Position numbers and translations under genes: made by a program
DNA from: Parelaphostrongylus tenuis
Taxonomy: Eukaryota > Nematoda > Chromadorea > Rhabditida > Metastrongylidae
Direction: 5' to 3'
Length of the DNA: 64,000 bases
NCBI GenBank assembly: GCA_019055375.1
Contig: JAHQIW010007199.1
Coordinates: 310,001-374,000, forward strand
Notes under the pieces: model-generated
Seen by the model: the letters and a program-made list of their open reading frames with translations, nothing else
What the model was told of the DNA's origin: nothing
Database searches by the model: none
In this document: positions 34,489 through 45,796 of the stretch, piece after piece
Position numbering within the stretch: the first letter of the stretch is position 1
Layout: the number at the start of each line of letters is the position of its first letter

Positions 34489-34724
34489 AAAAACGATGCG
34501 GTTCTTTAAATGAAAGAACAGACCGAAAACTCTCGCTTCTAAAACTAGCATTTGCAAATGTAGTCTTTCCGCAATTGCGGACATGTTGTATTTGACGCAC
34601 AATCCAAAGAAATTTTTTGTTCATCCTTGAGTTTGCCGACGACATTTTTCTGGGAAATCACGAAAATACTGTTTCTCTGCAAATATTTTTTTACAGTACC
34701 CAGCTGGCTGTTTATTTTTTCACA

Positions 34725-34795
34725 TTGAACAGATCTTGGTTCAAATCCCGACTGACGCAAACGTTTTTGCACACCACTCTACAACAATAGGTTTA
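34725..34795 (+). mobile_element. S3 SINE 3' fragment
   Basis: B-box region GGTTCAAATCCCGACTGACGC plus the tail ACGTTTTTGCACACCACTCTAC. The head is absent. Confidence 0.55.
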
Positions 34796-34940
34796 TCTAA
34801 ACAATCATTTGACTCAAATCATTCGCATTGGAGTTTGGGAACAGATTTTCTTTCATTTTCGGCTTCAGAAATCAATCATATTTACCTGGATGGTTTAGCG
34901 TGGAGCACGAGGTTGTTAATGAAAGTCTAGTACTTTTCTG

Positions 34941-35794
34941 TTAGACGGAAACAAATGAAAAATCGATGCCATTCGCTGAATAAGAAATTTTCATGGGAGT
35001 GTTAGTAATCGTTGGAAAGCTTAGATCTCTGGCTAGAGTCTTACATGGCCGGTTTTTCAAAACACTCCTTTATAGCGCCGTAAAATCCCAAAGAAAATTG
35101 TGTTTCACATGACCGTGTGTTTTTGTTTCTTATCTCGCTTATATTTCGACTGGACAAAAACTCTTTTCCTAGAGTTCTAGTACTCATTCGATAGCACAGG
35201 TTTCGAGAAACTCAAAAATATGTCTACTCTTTGGAAAAACCCTTTTGATAGTGCTGTAGGAGAAAGGAAAGTTTTGTGCTTGACGCCTCGCCGCACAGAG
35301 CTCTTTCTTCAGTCTAATAGTAGTCAGTCGATAGCGTAAGTACCAGTGATTTCAACGCTGTGCTTATTTTTTTGGAAATATCGTTTAGCAAGGTAAATAA
35401 GGTCGGGTTTTACATTTTCAGCAAGCTTATTTACCTGCCAATTTACGGGGCGCAGCGATCGATCGCGTTTAAACATGTCCATTTCTCAATTGGAAATTTT
35501 TTCTCCTCTTTAAAAGGAACTCCAGAGAAAACGATTGGTTTAGATACGACGAAGGTCTCTCTAGACGGTCACTTGATTTTCGTGCTTTCAGCGAATTTTA
35601 CGCGTGATAAAAATGAAAGCGAACTGCGGATGCGAAACATAAATTTATTTTGAACTTTACAACGTCGTAAAAGGCTCTTCTCGAATTGACCACGTGAGGC
35701 TCTAGTCAGAGATCCAAGCTTTCAAATGATTATCAGCATATACCTATGAAAAGTTCTAAAAGCAAATGAGATCGGTTTCCAGTCGTGACTTGAC
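34941..35794. mobile_element. P3 TIR element, third copy
   Basis: TTAGACGGAAACAAATGAAA to an inverse right end, with the same order of internal blocks as 27.06 and 32.4 kb (GGAGTGTTAGTAATCG, GGAAAGCTTAGATCTCTGGC). No transposase. Confidence 0.65.
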
Positions 35795-35844
35795 AGAAAG
35801 TGCCGAAAGTTTTTATCGGCTAACGTCTCGACGCATTTCGTCCC

Positions 35845-35915
35845 CTTCAGGGCCGACTGATTGAATGATCATCGTCTACTGTCGTTCGTCCTCGATGTGC
35901 TCTTCGTCCTTCACA
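35845..35915 (-). ncRNA. decayed Penelope-type hammerhead-like segment
   Basis: On the - strand: CAGTCGGCCCTGAAGGGGAC, then GAAATGCGTCGAGACG. The CCC-TGAA-GGG stem II and GAAATGCGTC recall hammerheads I know from Penelope-like elements, but the CTGANGA side is broken. A weak call. Confidence 0.3.
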
Positions 35916-36036
35916 TTGTATTTCATCTATATGAAGCTTGATCTTCAAAGTGTTCCTAACATTCAGTTCCTCATGAAACGTCGCTGTCGTACTATTTTTG
36001 ATTCACAAACTTCGATTCACTCAAATGGTTTGCTGC

Positions 36037-36115
36037 CTCATCCTGGCTGTGAGGTGGTCCTGTGTATCGGACTGCGAAGCCACAGCGGGGGTTCGACCCC
36101 TCAGCAAGGCGACTT
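36037..36115 (+). repeat. tRNA-like sequence, single copy here
   Basis: GGGGGTTCGACCCCTCAGC gives a T-arm/B-box-like block. Upstream GGCTGTGAGGTGGTCC could act as an A box, but no full cloverleaf folds by eye. Probably the head of another SINE type running to about 36480. Confidence 0.35.
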
Positions 36116-36486
36116 AAACTGAGAAGAAGTCCGACTTTCCCATTCGGAAAGCTAAAGACTAAATCGTACCAGGAATGGCCCCATCTGGGTAGCTACTAGT
36201 CGCAAAGTGGTAATCTTCCTCTGATCCATAAGGACCGTCAACTGCTTCAATGTGGTGGCGACCCGACCAAGTCCGGCTGAGCCTACCTTGGGGATCCAGG
36301 AACAGAACAGGTAAACCAGTACATTTTCATGTACTGGGGTCCAACAATTTTCTAGAGACAGATCGTCCAAGTATCCAAATCTTTGATATCTGTACAGAGG
36401 CGTCATTTAGAAGTGAGCTGTAAACGTTGATGAGGAGCGTACGTTTTCCAGAACCTCTTCGTCAGACTTGCTTCAACGCTGGTCAA

Positions 36487-36970
36487 GCTCACCTGTTTCA
36501 CCTGTCGTCCCGTTGATCATCGGAGTGACTCGAGCGGGTACCAGCAGCACTTCCATTTTTCCTATCTCGCGTACAAGAGTGGACCCGTGGGTCCTCCTCG
36601 CTCCAGGGATTCGCTGAGCATCATATCCTTCTTCTATGCCTTTCGTGAAGAAAGCGGATCATTGGGTCGGTGGTCTTCCTGTAGAGCTCTTGATATCCCG
36701 AAGAATCCAGTCAGTAGCGGCTCTCGTCCATTGGTTGTCGCTGAAGCGCATCAGTGTCCGCCCATTTTATTTTCGATATCGTGGCGTGTAGAACGGCGTC
36801 TTTGATCTTCAGTCGATGACGTAGGTCGAAACTTCGGATCCTTTCTCTCATTTGTAAGATACGGGATACTCCTCGCATCGACCTTTTGACTGCGCGTTCA
36901 ATAACGCCAAGTGATCTTTCATCCTGCTTACGTAGCGGCCAGGATTCTGCTGCATACGTTAGGGTTAAGG
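36487..36970 (-). mobile_element. RTE LINE 3' fragment
   Basis: On the - strand, LRKQDERSLGVIERAVKRSM, SRILQMRERIRSFDLR and KIKDAVLHATISKIKWA match the C-terminal domain of the 9 kb LINE, ending in the GGTGAAACAGGTGA tail. 5'-truncated with frameshifts. Confidence 0.75.
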
Positions 36971-37021
36971 TAACATCATCAAATGAGGTAAATACATCAG
37001 TAGTTATAAGACCTACTCGGC

Positions 37022-37690
37022 GTATGGTAGCTCGTAGCTCAGATCTTCGAAGCCTACGACACTTTCGAGATCGAAGAGATTGTCTATCAGAAGCAAGATG
37101 TTGGCGGGTATAATCCACAAGAATTCTTTATTTTATCGCTTTTTTGGCAGTATTATCGTTATAGCTATACATCCAATAATGCTGTACCATCCGCAAAAAC
37201 TAATGAACCTCAAGCGGGATTGAACCCGTGGGCGTTTCTCTAACAAAATACGTTAGCTGACGACTTCGATACCTTGATATCGCAGAAAGAACGACGGCAG
37301 AGCAAAACTGAATCTCCGCCGAATGTTGAACCCAAGCTTCACTTTTATCAGAAGTGTCTACTAACCACTACACTACCGAAGCTCTTCCTTGCTAGGCCGT
37401 CGTCCTCTCTGCGCTATCAAGGTATCGAACCTGTCAGCTAACGCATTTTGTTAGAGAGAAACGCCGGAGTTCAATCCCGCCTGAGGTTCATTAGAGTTTT
37501 GCGGATCGTACAGCATTATTTGATGTGTAGCTTTGACGTCATAACACTGTCATAGAAGCGGTAAAATAAGCTATTCTTGTGGATTATAACAGCCAGCATC
37601 TTGCCTCTGATAGACAGTCTCTTCGACCTCGAAGGTGGCGTAGGCTTCGAAGATCTGAGCTACACATTTCGGCTAGGCATCATGTGTGTC
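37022..37690. mobile_element. nested ~660 bp palindrome with S3-like arms
   Basis: Outer arms 37022-37130 and 37572-37680 are inverted copies (CTCAGATCTTCGAAGCC). Inside, 37200-37260 and 37435-37500 are inverted again and carry tRNA T-arm-like blocks (GGGATTGAACCC, TTCAATCCCGCC). The apex holds a further tRNA-like piece (AACCACTACACTACCGAAGC). Confidence 0.6.
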
Positions 37691-37734
37691 AGCTACACTT
37701 CAAATTCGCAGGAAATAGCAGGAAAGGAGTCCAG

Positions 37735-37815
37735 GCATCGCAGTGGTTAACGTCCCGAAAAGGGTCAGACGCGGGTTGAACTTGCGCCCGTGGTTCGAAG
37801 TTTTGCGTGTCACTT
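37735..37815 (+). mobile_element. S3-related tRNA-like fragment
   Basis: GGCATCGCAGTGGTTAACG looks like an A-box head, and CGTGGTTCGAAGTTTTGCGTG holds a B-box core joined to the GTTTTGC tail typical of S3. Confidence 0.45.
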
Positions 37816-38039
37816 TTAGGTCACTGCATATAGTTTTAATATTGTACATTCATCTGAAGAAGGAGTTTAATAAAGAATTATGATAGATTAAAATCTAAAA
37901 AACATCGTTCATGTGCTTTGTGGGTAATCCAGGGGACACTTTGAGGCGTAGTAGAGCGGGTGTCGGAGTCGCCGAGTCGGAGAGTGGTGAACAGAGGTTT
38001 TCGTCTTCGTTAGCTGGGCGATGAATTTCAGATAGGCCC

Positions 38040-38760
38040 AGGGCCCAAACCTGACCCACATTGCTGTCCTTGTTCGATTTTATTCTCGATCTTCGACTTT
38101 GATCCTATCTGCCTCCTTCTTTTTGTTCTGAACGTTCGTTGAATGCTCAGAGTACACGTTGAAGGTGGGCTATATAATCATGGAACGACCTAGTCCTTCC
38201 TATCTGTTCCGTTTCGCACTATGGGCTTAGGTTTTTCATCATCTGGGTCATCTTTCGAATTACACGCAATCCAGTCTGTTCCTCGCGTTTTGAGTTTGTC
38301 TCAGAATCGTCTCTGCTTCATCTTTGCTCATTGAAAAGATGATAGTGTCATCTGCAAAAAGAAAATTCATAGGGAATTCTCCGTCAATACAAATGCCGTT
38401 CTCGTACCAATCGGCTCGTCCGTTACCCACTGAACCACGGCTCTGAACTTTTTTGACGACTTGGTATCGCCTTATGGAGCCTTTTTCAATTAATTAGTAT
38501 GAGATGGAGGAAAAGCTGTATATCTGTGCTTCAGTCTGATAGCAGTCAGATGGACTTCGTCTCTAGGACAGATCCACTTCTAAGTTAACGAGCGCTGAGA
38601 AAATTGCCTTCAGTTTGACTCTGTTGAGCACCTTTTCATAGCCGAAAACGTTAGGAAGGGGACTGGGAATATTCGCGGAATTTCCATGACCCAGGATAGG
38701 GTTTAACGTGGGCCATTCGGCAGGATCTCTTTCCTCATCCAAGGTCTTCGATTTGCGCGA
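38040..38760 (-). pseudogene. second non-LTR reverse transcriptase, badly broken
   Basis: On the - strand: GYEKVLNRVKLKAIFSALVN (block A, DYEKAFDSV in active relatives, both acids lost), later ICIDGEFPMNFLFADDTIIF with the FADD catalytic pair, then SMSKDEAETILRQTQNARNR. The layout fits RTE/Craftworm-type elements but differs from the 9 kb family. Stops and frameshifts throughout. Confidence 0.65.
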
Positions 38761-39055
38761 CGGGCTGATTTTCGTGATTAGCTTATAGAGTACGCTCAGT
38801 AGTCATATTGGACCATGGTTTTCAAGAATACTTTGGTTTCCCCACCTTCCTTCTCTTCTTTCTTCATCTTCCTCCTTCTTCTCCCTTGTGTACGGTGGCG
38901 CTGACATTTTACATTGATGAAGAAAATGACTCCATCATGGTGTGTTCTTCAAGTTTTTCCTTAGGGTTAGGCTTGGTTAAACGAAATGGAATGGATTCGT
39001 AACTACATATTTTTGATGTTTCCGCACATTTCCTTAATTTTATTTACTTATTTTT

Positions 39056-39297
39056 TATTTACACGACCCGCCGTCACAATTTATATTATGTAAATCCCAC
39101 TACTTCTAGCATTCGATAAGTTGTTCGCCTTCTTGAATGACGTAGATACTGGTTGAGCATTTCTCGTTGCAATCTCGAGGACAGCCTGGCTGTGGCGTTC
39201 CATAGGGCGTTGTTGTTGACTACCGGAGAGTGTTGTGGGGTAGAGCTCGGCTCTAGGCGCACCGTGCCGAGCATCACAACCACTCGGCCACGGCTCC
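39056..39297 (-). mobile_element. S2 SINE
   Basis: On the - strand: GCCGTGGCCGAGTGGTTGTG head, GGAACGCCACAGCCAGG, and the GACGGGTCGTGTAAATAAAA end. One of the two best copies. Confidence 0.75.
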
Positions 39298-39506
39298 CTT
39301 ATCCCTAATTAGAGTTTTGAAAAATGGGTAGTCTTTAAATTCTCATGAAATTAGTGTAAAGTTGGTGATTTTGAGAATCTCCTCTTCGACCAGAAATGCT
39401 GTGTTCCTTCAATGATCTTTCAGTTTCAATCTTTTTTTTTGCAAAAAATCCGATGTCATGAAGATTGAAGACGAGATTCAAGGATGCTGAGTGATGTGCG
39501 AAATTT

Positions 39507-39830
39507 TGGACCTGAATCCTTTCGAGACCGTGGGCCCACCTCCTCTGCATCTCTAACCCACAGCGTGCGCAGCGCTGGACGGTGTGCTCCATCTTCTCTG
39601 CGTCTTTAACTCTCAGCTGGGAACGCATTTAATCTACCATTCTACTATTCCAGTTGTGTAGTGTTGTTATTTTCCTACTTGTAGAAACATAATATATTTA
39701 CATATAACACTATATAGGAAAATACCAGCAATGATACAATTGAAGCAGCGACAATAGTACATTCATTGCGTTTCCAGACTGGGGGTTGGAGATGTGGCGG
39801 AGGTGGGTCCACGGTCCAGAAAGGGTTAAG
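39507..39830. mobile_element. P4 palindromic element
   Basis: CCTTTCGAGACCGTGGGCCCACC on the left pairs with GGTGGGTCCACGGTCCAGAAAGG on the right. The centre is an AT-rich palindrome (AATATATTTACATATAAC). Confidence 0.7.
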
Positions 39831-40494
39831 CGAGAATTGAGTCGCCTTTCACCCATACTGGGTTCACGTGCTACTATTCACTACGCAACTAAAACCACCG
39901 TCGCCCTAACAACTCTCTTCTGAAGACAAATTCTCTTATTTTTAACCACTTTATCACGTTAAAAATCCCGCAGTGTCCATTGTTCAACGTAATCTCTTGA
40001 TTTCAGCTCTCTTTTTTATTTCAGCGAGATCGTGAAGACTAAATGCTTTTCTGAAGCCTGAACGGTGCATTTTTTTTGTCTCGCTCAACGTGCATAGATC
40101 TCAAAACTCAATAGTCTAATATCTTTTGTTGATCAAGCGATTAGCAGGAAAATGTTGAAAATAAGATTCATTTGACCAATGTATTGACGCCTTTCGTCTT
40201 CTTCACAGCCGTCAATTCGAGTCGATTGGCAGCAGTCGTTCTTCCTCGTTGCGACTTTCGTCTCCGCCGTCAGTGGAGTAAATTTTCTTAGGTGGGCACT
40301 GCTCAGATAAAAACTTTGCTCGGCGATACCCTTATTCCTCACTTGAGCGGTGCTCCAACAAGTAAGATAAGACTCGAATGAAACGAAAACGAAGAGCACT
40401 ACGAGGCCGAACGATATGAGCAGTTGACAATGAAGAAGACAAAGACGACGGGTCGTTGGCCGAATGATTCTACTCTTAGAGCATTAGCATTACC

Positions 40495-41150
40495 TTGCGA
40501 TCGACTATGTTTAGACCTTGCTTAAAATTTTGATGAATTCTGGCAGAATATTTGAAGCCTTTTAAAAGCTGTGTGTATGACATCTTTAGGGGTATACATA
40601 CACTTCGTCGTTCTTACACGCCTCATCAGTTCCACGTGCTTCACAGCTCACCTCTGCTTCGGTTAGAAATCGGCACCGAAGAAGTATCACTCTAGTCAAA
40701 TGGAAGGATCACTTAAAAGTACGTTCTTCAGAGTGTTAGATTGCCGATTGCTTACGGCTGGTATAGAGCATATAACAATACCTTCTTATTGACTACCTTG
40801 AGACCTCGCTTAAGAATTTAATAAGTGTGATAGAGTATTATTCACTCAGTTAATATCTGTCGGGTTAAATCGAATTTTTGAGCGAGCTCTTAAGATAATC
40901 GATTGAAAAGTATTGTTATATGTTTTATAACAGCCGTAAGCTATCGACAATCAATCAGTCTGAAGGACGCGAAATCAAGTGATTGTTTCACCTGACCTGA
41001 AGTGATGCTTCTTCGGCGGCGATTGCTAGTAATTGTGGGGTTGAGCCGTGGAACATGTGGTACTGATGAAGCGGGCGAGAACGCCGAGATGTGCGTATAG
41101 CGCTGGAGATGCCATACCAACCCTCTCGAAAGGCTTCAAACATCCTACCA
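40495..41150. mobile_element. P1 palindromes in tandem, degenerate hammerheads
   Basis: Two partly overlapping foldbacks with P1 features (TAGACCTTGCTTAAAATTTTG, GATTGCTTACGGCTGG). A - strand motif near 40600-40645 has CTGATGA and a CGT/ACG stem but GAAG for GAAA. A + strand motif at 41057-41103 has CTGATGA but GAGA. Both are probably inactive. Confidence 0.55.
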
Positions 41151-42026
41151 GACAAAATCTATTCTCATCTGTTTAGTGCTATTCGCTTAATCAATAGAAA
41201 AGACGATTATAATTGGTAATGCCGAAATCAAAGGAGGGTTTTCATTTTACATGTTAGCCATTATGCTACTATTGTTGGCGCTCGTCGAATGTTATTTCCT
41301 GACAAATTTGTCCTTTGTCGTCGTCATTCGTTCTTCAGTTGTAATGATGAACGTCCAAGGATCTGTCATTTTTTGAGAGAAACATGCACATAGTAGACAC
41401 AGAGTTTTACGAGCGGACCGTGATTGACCCTGTTCTGACCCTATTGGAGGAGGGTTATGAGTTGTCGGGGTGATTTCGTGGCAGAAATGTTCGCTTTTTT
41501 CCAAGGAAAACATGATTACGATTCGGCCTATGCGTCATTGCGATGTTTTTTTTAGGAGGGCGGGGTCTCTGAATTTCCTTCGTAGTTCCTTCGTACACCT
41601 TTTGTCTTTCGTACTCCTGAGCTAACTTATATGACAGTATATTTTGAACTATCTTCCTCTAAACCTCTCTGATTATCAATACTCAGATCACTTTCAATAG
41701 CAGTTTCTTTTAAACTGCATAAGGACCTTCAAACGGGTAATTTACCCCTCCTTTTAAGGCTTTATCGTATTTTTTCACACTTATCGTATTATCGTAATTC
41801 TTTAGTGTTCACTTAGCTGGCTTCTCTATACTTACAACTCTTTCTCCTGTTTCGAAAATGATTTCTTTGCAACTGAATAATTAAAAAATTCTGACTTTCT
41901 TGAAATCAGCTTTTCTCCCTGAAAGCATCGTTCTCGATGAGATTGCTGAGATAGTAAAGATGATGACCGGCACTCCCTTTCGTTACTGTTCGATGAGATC
42001 GCCTGACATCTGTGCTTTCACATTTT
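41151..42026. other. no recognisable feature
   Basis: No exon, repeat family or RNA gene could be supported. Short ORFs on both strands have no family resemblance. Confidence 0.45.
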
Positions 42027-42352
42027 TTGAATTCAACAATTTTCAACTAACCAACATAGTTAATACCCTATTACTAAAATTCGGCATAAACATAGAACCA
42101 ATAAAAATAACCAACACCGACAAATAATAACAAAAATTCAATTCACCACTCAAATAATAAGTATTAAAAACTAAGACACTAGGCGAAATCAACATTGAAA
42201 CTACAGAAAATAGCAAGCTATTAGAATAAAAAACTTATTTCAATATTATTAGTTCCCATTTTAACAAAAAAAACTACCCAAAAAGTCAGGAATAATTACC
42301 AACATTATAATTAACAAAAAAATCAACAACGAAATTTAAAAACCAAAACTTT
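42027..42352 (-). pseudogene. nad5: nuclear mitochondrial insert (NUMT), start of nad5
   Basis: About 325 bp that differs sharply from its surroundings: the - strand is T/G-rich like the coding strand of nematode mtDNA. Read with the invertebrate mitochondrial code from about 42201 down, it gives an unbroken start of NADH dehydrogenase 5: VSMLISPSVLVFNTYYLSG, then GSMFMPNFSNSVLTMLVSW. TGA (at 42043-42045, complement) stands where Trp is conserved, and AGG (42067-42069) where Ser is. Under the nuclear code both would be wrong, so this is transferred mitochondrial DNA and not a nuclear gene. Upstream the copy is frameshifted near the nad5 start and runs a little into preceding mtDNA. Both edges are abrupt. 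Confidence 0.8.
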
Positions 42353-42361
42353 ATTTGAGTG

Positions 42362-42722
42362 CTCTTTTAGCCCTTTCGGGACCATGTACGTACCTTTCTC
42401 TCCATCCTGACTCCCTGCGTGGCAAGGTTGGACGTTCTGCTCCACCTTTCTGCATCTCTAACCCCTCCGCGTGGGATGTACTACTGTATTATTTGAATTG
42501 TATTATTGTAGTTATCTTCTTGCTTACAACAATCCAATATATTTATATATAGCATAGCATGGCGAAAAAGAACAATGATACAATTGAAATAATACATTAG
42601 TGCATCCGATGCTTTCTTTGGCTCGGGTTAGGGATGCAAGGAGGTGGAGCAGACCGCCCAGCGATGCCACGCTGAGGATTATAGATGCGGAAGAGGTTGA
42701 TCCACGGTCCCGAAAGGGTTCC
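42362..42722. mobile_element. P4 palindromic element, beside the NUMT
   Basis: CCCTTTCGGGACCATG on the left pairs with CACGGTCCCGAAAGGG on the right. About 360 bp with an AT-rich apex (ATATATTTATATATAG). Begins about 10 bases after the NUMT. Confidence 0.7.
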
Positions 42723-43729
42723 ATATATATATACATCTCGAGGACTGTCTTCGTCGTTGTTGTTTTATCTCCTCCCTTCCTTATATCTTTTTTTTTGGCT
42801 ATTATCGTCGAAAAAACTCTAATTAGTCTCTATAGAGCGAGTGTTTCACATTTCAGAGTTGTGATTTCACCGGAATTACTTCCATAACCAGTAGTGTCGT
42901 AGGGGCATCGAGACGTACATTAGGTATGTTCCCACACTTCAATACGTCTTTTAAGGCTTTTTTTCTACTCTATATATCTGTCAGTTCTACTTTAAACCCT
43001 TTTGCGAACTGTCGTTGTTCAATTTTGCAAGCGGCTCACGATTTTGTTATCTGATAGGTTTTTTTTCTTCATTTTGGAAAAATACCTAGTTTTCTTCACT
43101 CTATTACTACATACTTTTCTCTACCCTCTCATACGCTATTTGTGAATATATAACTCTTATGTGCGAAGAAAACTGAGCTTAAAACGTATTTTTTCTATTG
43201 CTGCGAATTAGTAAAGTCTAATAAAAAGCTGTCCATATATCCTACCCATATAAACAAAGCACTCCGAATGAGGAACATGATTTTATTTTCGCTCCTACAG
43301 TGTACCAGAGAGGGTTTTTTAGAATACAAAACGCAATCTTGAGAGAGAGATTTAAGATTTATTTCATCAAGATTTAAGCTTTTGATTGAGTGCTAAAGTC
43401 CTAAAAAAATTCTGTTCAACGAAACAACATCCGAAAAGTTAAGGGTTAAGTAGACTCTCACCGTCTTCAAAGGGTGAAGTTAGTTTTGTTTGTCTAAAAG
43501 TCTATTGGTTTTTCGAATCAAGGAAATAAATCACGAAGCACTCTTTGTTTTGGTTTGTGAGGAACACGCTAATGACTATGTTACAAAATATTTTGATTTT
43601 CTTCCTTCGTTTCTTTAACGAACGAAAAAAAAATGTCATCGATATTACAAAACAAATAAGATATGCCTTCATTTCTGTGCGATAGTACAGCTCTCAGATC
43701 TACGCGGCTACGAAATGTGATTCAAATGT
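42723..43729. other. AT-rich sequence without assigned features
   Basis: Possibly worn repeats (43260-43450 has phrases like CTCCTACAGTGTA and TTTAAGCTTTTGATTGAGTG that recall P3), but nothing certain. Confidence 0.35.
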
Positions 43730-43854
43730 AAAAAATCAAATATTATAAAAGATATAATATAATTTAATAATAATAATAAGTAATTTATAATACAATATAT
43801 TTATAATATAATATATTGTTAAATGTATTATATTATAAATTCGAGATTATTGTA
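43730..43854. repeat. AT-only low-complexity tract
   Basis: ATAATAATAATAAG and TATAATATAATATA repeats. Confidence 0.8.
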
Positions 43855-44215
43855 TTTTCACTGCTTTTTTCGCAGTGTTATGATGTTACTTATATAACTA
43901 AGAGAATTAAGTGGTGAACAAAAACACGGCCTCAGGCGGGAATCGACTGCGGATGAATCATAACACTGCGAAAAAGCAGTGAAAATACTATAATTTCGAA
44001 GTGTTATTTATAATAGTGGCTGTCAGCTTAGTGAAATCGCATATCCGACCAAACCTGTTAAAGGTTGGTGGCTGATAGCTAACATAGAGATGTTGAAGAA
44101 TGAGTGGTCGGGCAAATGTGCCTCAGTGGTGTAGTGGTAGAGCACGCGTTCTTGGATGTGGGTTCGATTCCCGCCTGAGGCCGTGTTTTTGCTCACCACT
44201 TAAATCTCTTAGTTA
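43855..44215. mobile_element. S3-like palindrome with tRNA-like head
   Basis: TTTTCACTGCTTTTTTCGCAG is repeated inverted within the left half, and ACACGGCCTCAGGCGGGAA (left) pairs with TTCCCGCCTGAGGCCGTGT (right). The right arm (about 44118-44182) reads as a tRNA lacking most of its anticodon arm: GCCTCAG pairs with CTGAGGC, GTGTAGTGGTAGAGCAC is a D-arm, GTGGGTTCGATTCCCGC a T-arm. Confidence 0.65.
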
Positions 44216-44563
44216 TATAGATAAACTATTATCATTGTTATTATATATTGATATATTACTATTATTATATAGTGAAGCTATCAGCAACGAAGCTTCAACG
44301 GATTCGATGTGCTCAGCCCGAAACCTTGTGTGTTTGAACCTTCTTTCATCTTTTCAGCATTTATGTGGCCTTGTTCTCGATATAACTATTGGAGATTATT
44401 GGCAGGCGGATTTGATCCACTTCGTTCTTGTATACATCTAGTAAAGTAAATTCCAATCAATGTAAATGTAGCCATAAAACAATAATCTGAATAAACAGAT
44501 GTCAGAGGATACATCTATCGATCGCCGACCATTGCTTTTTTTGGCTCGATGTAGCCTTGTTGA

Positions 44564-44586
44564 ATTGCTGATTGCTGATTGCTGAT
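44564..44586. repeat. 7 bp tandem repeat, three units
   Basis: ATTGCTG repeated three times. Confidence 0.85.
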
Positions 44587-44809
44587 TCATACCACAAGAC
44601 GTACGGTTGGTGCACCACTTCGATCCCGATTATCGACCACTTGACGTTCTCCCTTTCTTCATTGCCTATTCGTACTGATTTAAGGATGTTTAAGGCTCAA
44701 TTTAGCCTTGTCAAATTTCTGACCACTGACCCCATGCCATGTAAGACATAGGGTTCTTTACCACTTGTCGCTTGATTGTCGATTTCTCGATAATGCACTA
44801 AGGATTGTA

Positions 44810-45340
44810 ATCTCAAATCCCTGTCACGGAGACGAGCCCACTGGTGGGGGTCATGGGCGACTCACGCCCGGGAAATGGGTAGCGGACTCGTATGACGATT
44901 TCGAACATATAATGTGAGACTTATATGACACATACGACTATAATACCCACAGATCATCGACCCGGCTCACCACCCAGGGGTTTCATCTTTCCGAGGCATC
45001 GCGATAGCTCCCCGTGGCCCCTCGTTTCCTGATCGAGGTTTACAAACACTTTAAGTAAGCGGAATACTTCTAGTGTATTGTTCATCGGTTCTCGCTCTTC
45101 GTCATCAGGCATTTAACCCATGTTGACATATCATTCATGTTACGAAATTGTTACTAATCGAGCTATTACAGTTCATTGATCTATTGACTATTACGCATCA
45201 TGTTTATTGATCCGTCAGTTGTATTGGTTGATGGGTATTTGTATTATATGTAATTATTCTTTATTCTAGTTGTTTTTATTCTTACTATATTCATTGATAA
45301 ACCGCGCGGCAGACTAAGTGACTAGCTACATTACATCATA
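44810..45340. other. GC-richer segment then AT-rich flank, unassigned
   Basis: 44815-45030 is unusually GC-rich for this window (GGAGACGAGCCCACTGGTGG, ACTCACGCCCGGGAAATGGG) and may be another repeat family. It has no ORF and no tRNA boxes. Confidence 0.35.
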
Positions 45341-45451
45341 TCTTTCATTTCGAGTGTTTTCCTAAGACCACAGCCCAAATTTCAATGTGCCTGATAATTA
45401 TTTATCGAGCCACGCATGTCAATGGTCTGTCAAACAGGGCTGACTTATAGA

Positions 45452-45494
45452 GCCCGATACACTTGTTCCGATCTTGCGATCTCGTCAATCGGGC
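45452..45494 (-). ncRNA. hammerhead motif, left arm, core mutated
   Basis: On the - strand: GCCCGA/TCGGGC make a perfect six-pair stem I, and GATC-GCAA-GATC a perfect stem II. TTGACGA has one core change, GGAAC replaces GAAAC, and stem III is disturbed (CAAGTG). Likely inactive. Confidence 0.7.
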
Positions 45495-45753
45495 AGTTAC
45501 CCTTTCTCGTCTTTTGCCAATCCTGTGTGGGTGCTCCAGTCCCCAGACTAAAAGTTAGCGACGACGAACGTTTTACACTCTATGTCTAGATGTGCTGTGT
45601 TAATTATACTAGCCAAGAACAATCGAGTGTACAACGCTCTGTCTGCGGTGGTAGTTTTACAGGACACAGAGTGTAAAACGTTCGTCTTCGTTAATTCTTA
45701 GTGTGGGGACTGGAGCACCCACGCAGGATTGACAAAGACGAGAAAGGGTAACT

Positions 45754-45796
45754 GCCCGACTGACGAGATCGCAAGATCGAAACACGTGTATCGGGC
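45754..45796 (+). ncRNA. complete hammerhead ribozyme, best copy in window
   Basis: All elements are present: stem I GCCCGA (45754-45759) with TCGGGC (45791-45796); CTGACGA (45760-45766); stem II GATC-GCAA-GATC (45767-45778) with a GNRA loop; GAAA (45779-45782); self-complementary CACGTG as stem III (45783-45788); cleavage expected after A45790 of the GTA triplet. The stem III is too short for a stable monomer loop, so a dimeric fold is expected, as described for short-stem-III type I hammerheads. Intergenic, about 1.4 kb before mig-22, same strand. Confidence 0.85.

Noticed and set aside
44118..44182. Possible functional tRNA gene
   Set aside because: Acceptor, D and T arms pair well but the anticodon arm is largely missing and the sequence is an arm of a palindromic repeat.
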